The translations under genes and the position numbers were made by a program. The notes below the pieces were generated by a model. It ran no database searches. It was given only the letters and a program-made list of their open reading frames with translations, and was not told where the DNA came from. A stretch of 64,000 bases of DNA from Bog-473 sp963742035 (GTDB taxonomy: Bacteria > Actinomycetota > Acidimicrobiia > Acidimicrobiales > RAAP-2): NCBI GenBank assembly GCA_963742035.1, contig CAVUKH010000001.1, forward strand, positions 744,001-808,000, in the 5' to 3' direction. Of the stretch, positions 62,164 through 64,000 are shown piece by piece (the stretch's first letter is position 1; every line of letters starts with the position of its first letter).

Positions 62164-62578
62164 GCTCACGTTGACTTCGCCCGGCCCACTGAGCGGCACG
62201 CCCCCAATATGACAGGGCTGGAGTGTGCGGGGCGAACGGTCCCGGCGATTCTTTGGCGCACGACGTGCCGTTTCCTCCCGTCCGCTCCCGACCTTCGACG
62301 CCCGCCGCGCCCTGAGCTGCCCTTCTGCGATCCTCGGCGACGGGCCGGAGTCCGCCACCTTTCTTTCGTTCGTCGGTCACGCAATGGAGAAGGGTGGTGT
62401 CGGGAGAACAGCAGCCACGGAGGAGGGGCAGAGGGAGGTGACCAGAGGGAGGTGACCAGAGGGAGGTGACCCGACAGAGCCAAGGAACGAAGGCGACATC
62501 GGCGTCCCGACCAACCGTTCTCCGGCCGAACGGCGTCCCGGAAGGTCCGGCGTCGGCACTCACTCACGGAGGGCACCC
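62164..62578. other. intergenic region between kinase and secretion-like genes
   Basis: The 415 bases show no convincing gene. The main structure is a 3x14-bp tandem repeat (62430-62471). A GGAGG ribosome-binding site for the plus-strand gene lies at the end. Promoters for both divergent operons probably lie here. Confidence 0.6.
62430..62471. repeat. three exact 14-bp direct repeats (agagggaggtgacc)
   Basis: Three perfect head-to-tail copies lie in the divergent promoter region. The reverse complement carries GGTCACC every 14 bases, similar to the GTTCACC core of PhoP/RegX3-type pho boxes, which are also direct repeats. They could bind the neighbouring response regulator, or be simple slippage. 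Confidence 0.85.
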
Positions 62579-62866
62579 ATGTGGCACCTGGCCGATGTCT
62601 CGCTCAACCCGAGCGTCAACGCGCTCCCGGGCGGGGGGACCCTGCAGGACCTCACGAACGGCCTCGGTGCGTGGGCATTGATCGCCGCCCTGGCCGGCTT
62701 GCTGATCGGTGCCGCGGCCTGGGCGCTGGGCGTCCATTCCCAGAATTTTCAGCAGTCGATGGTCGGGCGCCGCGCCGTGCTGGTCTCAGGGCTGGCGGCG
62801 CTCCTGATCGGCGCCGCGCCGCCGATCATCAATTTCTTCTTCCACACTGGGGCCAACCTGCACTGA
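62579..62866 (+). CDS. small two-helix membrane protein, DUF6112-like / VirB2-like
   Basis: The 95-residue protein has two hydrophobic helices (WALIAALAGLLIGAAAWALG and AVLVSGLAALLIGAAPPIIN) separated by a short loop (VHSQNFQQSMVGRR). This matches the small pilin-like DUF6112 proteins that lie just before VirB6/TrbL-like genes in actinobacterial conjugation loci. GGAGG before the ATG. It is followed 21 bases later by a TrbL-like gene in the same frame. Family named from memory. Confidence 0.65.
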   Translation: MWHLADVSLNPSVNALPGGGTLQDLTNGLGAWALIAALAGLLIGAAAWALGVHSQNFQQSMVGRRAVLVSGLAALLIGAAPPIINFFFHTGANLH

Positions 62867-62887
62867 TCAGCCCAGGTCTCCGTCCCC

Positions 62888-64000
62888 ATGTTGGCCGCCG
62901 GCTGCACCGGCCTCGACGCGCTCAACCCGATCTGCCAGGCGGGCAGCATCGGCGGCTCCTTGGCCTCCTCGGGCTTCGAGTCGGTCCTCAGCGGCATCAG
63001 CCAATGGGTGGCGAGCGGGGCCGAGTGGTTGCTCAGCCAGATCGGTGACGTGCTGAGCTCCACCACGACCGTCGACGTGGGAGCGACCTGGTTCAAGAGC
63101 CACTACGGCCAGATGACGGCCCTCGCCGGGGTGGTCATCCTCCCCATGCTGCTGGCCTCGACCCTGCAGGCGGTCATCCGCCAGAACCCGGGGCAATTGA
63201 TCAAGACCTTCCTCTTACAGCTTCCGTTGGCTTTGTTGTTGGCCGTCGTCGCGATCCAAATCGTCGTCCTGAGCTTGTCGGCAACCGACGCCATGAGTGA
63301 TGCCGTTGCCGGCGGTTCCAATGCGGATGTCAGTTCGCTGCTCACCGGCGTGACATCGGGCCTGGTGGCCGCCGCGGCCGACCCCACCATCGCCAGTTTC
63401 GTTCTCTTACTGATTTCGCTGCTGATCGCGGTGGCGGCGTTCGTGCTGTGGCTGGAGCTGCTCATCCGGGCCGCCGCGGTCTACGTCGCCGTGCTCTTCC
63501 TACCCCTGGCCCTCGCGACTCTCGTGTGGCCTGCGGTCTCGCACTGGTGCCGACGACTCGTCGAGACGTTGGCGGCGTTGATCATCTCGAAGTTCGTCAT
63601 TGTGGCCACCCTCAGCCTGGCTGCCGGCGCCGTCTCGTCGGGTACCGCCGGATCGGGGTCGCACGGGTCGGGCTTCTCGTCGGTACTGGCCGGCGGCGCG
63701 CTCCTCCTGATGGCAACGTTCGTGCCCTTTGCCATCCTGCGCATGATTCCGGCAGTCGAGGCGGGTGCGGTGGCGCATCTCGACGGGCTACGCGAGAGGG
63801 GGACTGCCGCCGTGACGCGCGGAGTGCCCAGGACCGCGGCCAGCCACGCGTTGCACGAGGGGTTGGGAGCGCTGGGCGACGGACGGTTGCTGGCACGGAT
63901 GGCGGCGGGAGGGGCCGTCGCAGACGGGGGAGTCGCGGCCGGGGGAGGTGCCGCCGGCGAGGGCACAGAGAGCTCCGACATGGGTGTCCCTCTTGCCCAG
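62888..64000 (+). CDS. TrbL/VirB6-like conjugal transfer membrane protein (cut by window)
   Basis: At least 371 residues are open to the window edge. Polar N-terminus (LDALNPICQAGSIGG), then about six helices (ALAGVVILPMLLASTLQ, TFLLQLPLALLLAVVAIQIV, FVLLLISLLIAVAAFVLWLE, AAVYVAVLFLPLALATLVWP), then a Gly/Ala-rich cytoplasmic tail. The central motif LWLELLIRAAAVYVAVLFLP is typical of TrbL/VirB6-type channel proteins. With the small gene upstream it suggests the start of a type IV secretion or conjugation operon continuing past 64000. Confidence 0.7.
   Translation, partial: MLAAGCTGLDALNPICQAGSIGGSLASSGFESVLSGISQWVASGAEWLLSQIGDVLSSTTTVDVGATWFKSHYGQMTALAGVVILPMLLASTLQAVIRQNPGQLIKTFLLQLPLALLLAVVAIQIVVLSLSATDAMSDAVAGGSNADVSSLLTGVTSGLVAAAADPTIASFVLLLISLLIAVAAFVLWLELLIRAAAVYVAVLFLPLALATLVWPAVSHWCRRLVETLAALIISKFVIVATLSLAAGAVSSGTAGSGSHGSGFSSVLAGGALLLMATFVPFAILRMIPAVEAGAVAHLDGLRERGTAAVTRGVPRTAASHALHEGLGALGDGRLLARMAAGGAVADGGVAAGGGAAGEGTESSDMGVPLAQ

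Overview
The window is GC-rich (roughly two thirds G+C by eye), densely coded DNA with many GTG starts, short ATGA/GTGA overlaps between neighbouring genes and no CCA encoded on its tRNAs. A RegX3/SenX3-type two-component pair, a mycothiol-type maleylpyruvate isomerase-family protein, an SCO6745-type protein and a CAP-domain protein carrying 42-residue Gly/Tyr repeats all point to a high-GC actinobacterium. An Acidimicrobiia-like soil or freshwater lineage is my best guess, but this is inference from gene content.

Layout. Positions 1-13 kb hold catabolic and xenobiotic genes: a cut alpha/beta hydrolase, a luciferase-like monooxygenase, a zinc alcohol dehydrogenase, an SDR, a DUF7064-like protein, an APH-fold/DUF6285 phosphotransferase, two DHA2 drug exporters, an HxlR regulator, a NylA-like amidase and an OYE-type flavin reductase. 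Positions 13-18 kb hold membrane and glycosyltransferase genes, then a Fur-family regulator divergent from a nickel/cobalt permease. A Nur-like box lies between these two, and the permease carries a frameshift. Positions 18-22 kb hold a Tat-exported small protein, a DUF4331 protein, two hypothetical proteins and an acetolactate decarboxylase.

Positions 22-35 kb form a respiratory island. The plus strand carries TlpA-like and Sco-like proteins. The minus strand carries a cytochrome oxidase set: a CtaG-like protein, a degenerate CuA cupredoxin, subunit II, subunit I, subunit III, a 36-residue membrane peptide and a second CtaG-like protein, preceded by a large membrane-Sco fusion. Subunit I keeps all heme and CuB ligands and the cross-linking tyrosine but lacks the usual D-channel and K-channel residues, which is the most unusual signal in the window. 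The heme A pathway genes ctaA and ctaB lie apart, near 51 kb, with another TlpA-like gene.

Positions 35-48 kb hold tRNA-Phe and tRNA-Asp, an enoyl-CoA hydratase/TetR pair around a palindromic operator, an SDR plus Baeyer-Villiger monooxygenase pair, an MFS exporter with a MerR regulator and a MerR-like palindrome, a TfoX-domain protein, a FUSC permease and a secreted GH5 glycosidase. Positions 48-57.7 kb hold a GNAT-AAA+ fusion, tRNA-Glu, heme A synthesis, an ABC exporter, serS, a maleylpyruvate isomerase-family protein and a metallo-beta-lactamase-fold protein. Positions 57.8-62.2 kb hold the CAP/repeat protein and the two-component pair, whose kinase has a long low-complexity insertion inside its ATPase domain. 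From 62.6 kb to the edge, two membrane proteins look like the start of a conjugation or type IV secretion-like operon.

Three genes (nickel permease, an SDR, a TlpA-like protein) each appear to lack a single base. This could be decay or sequencing error.
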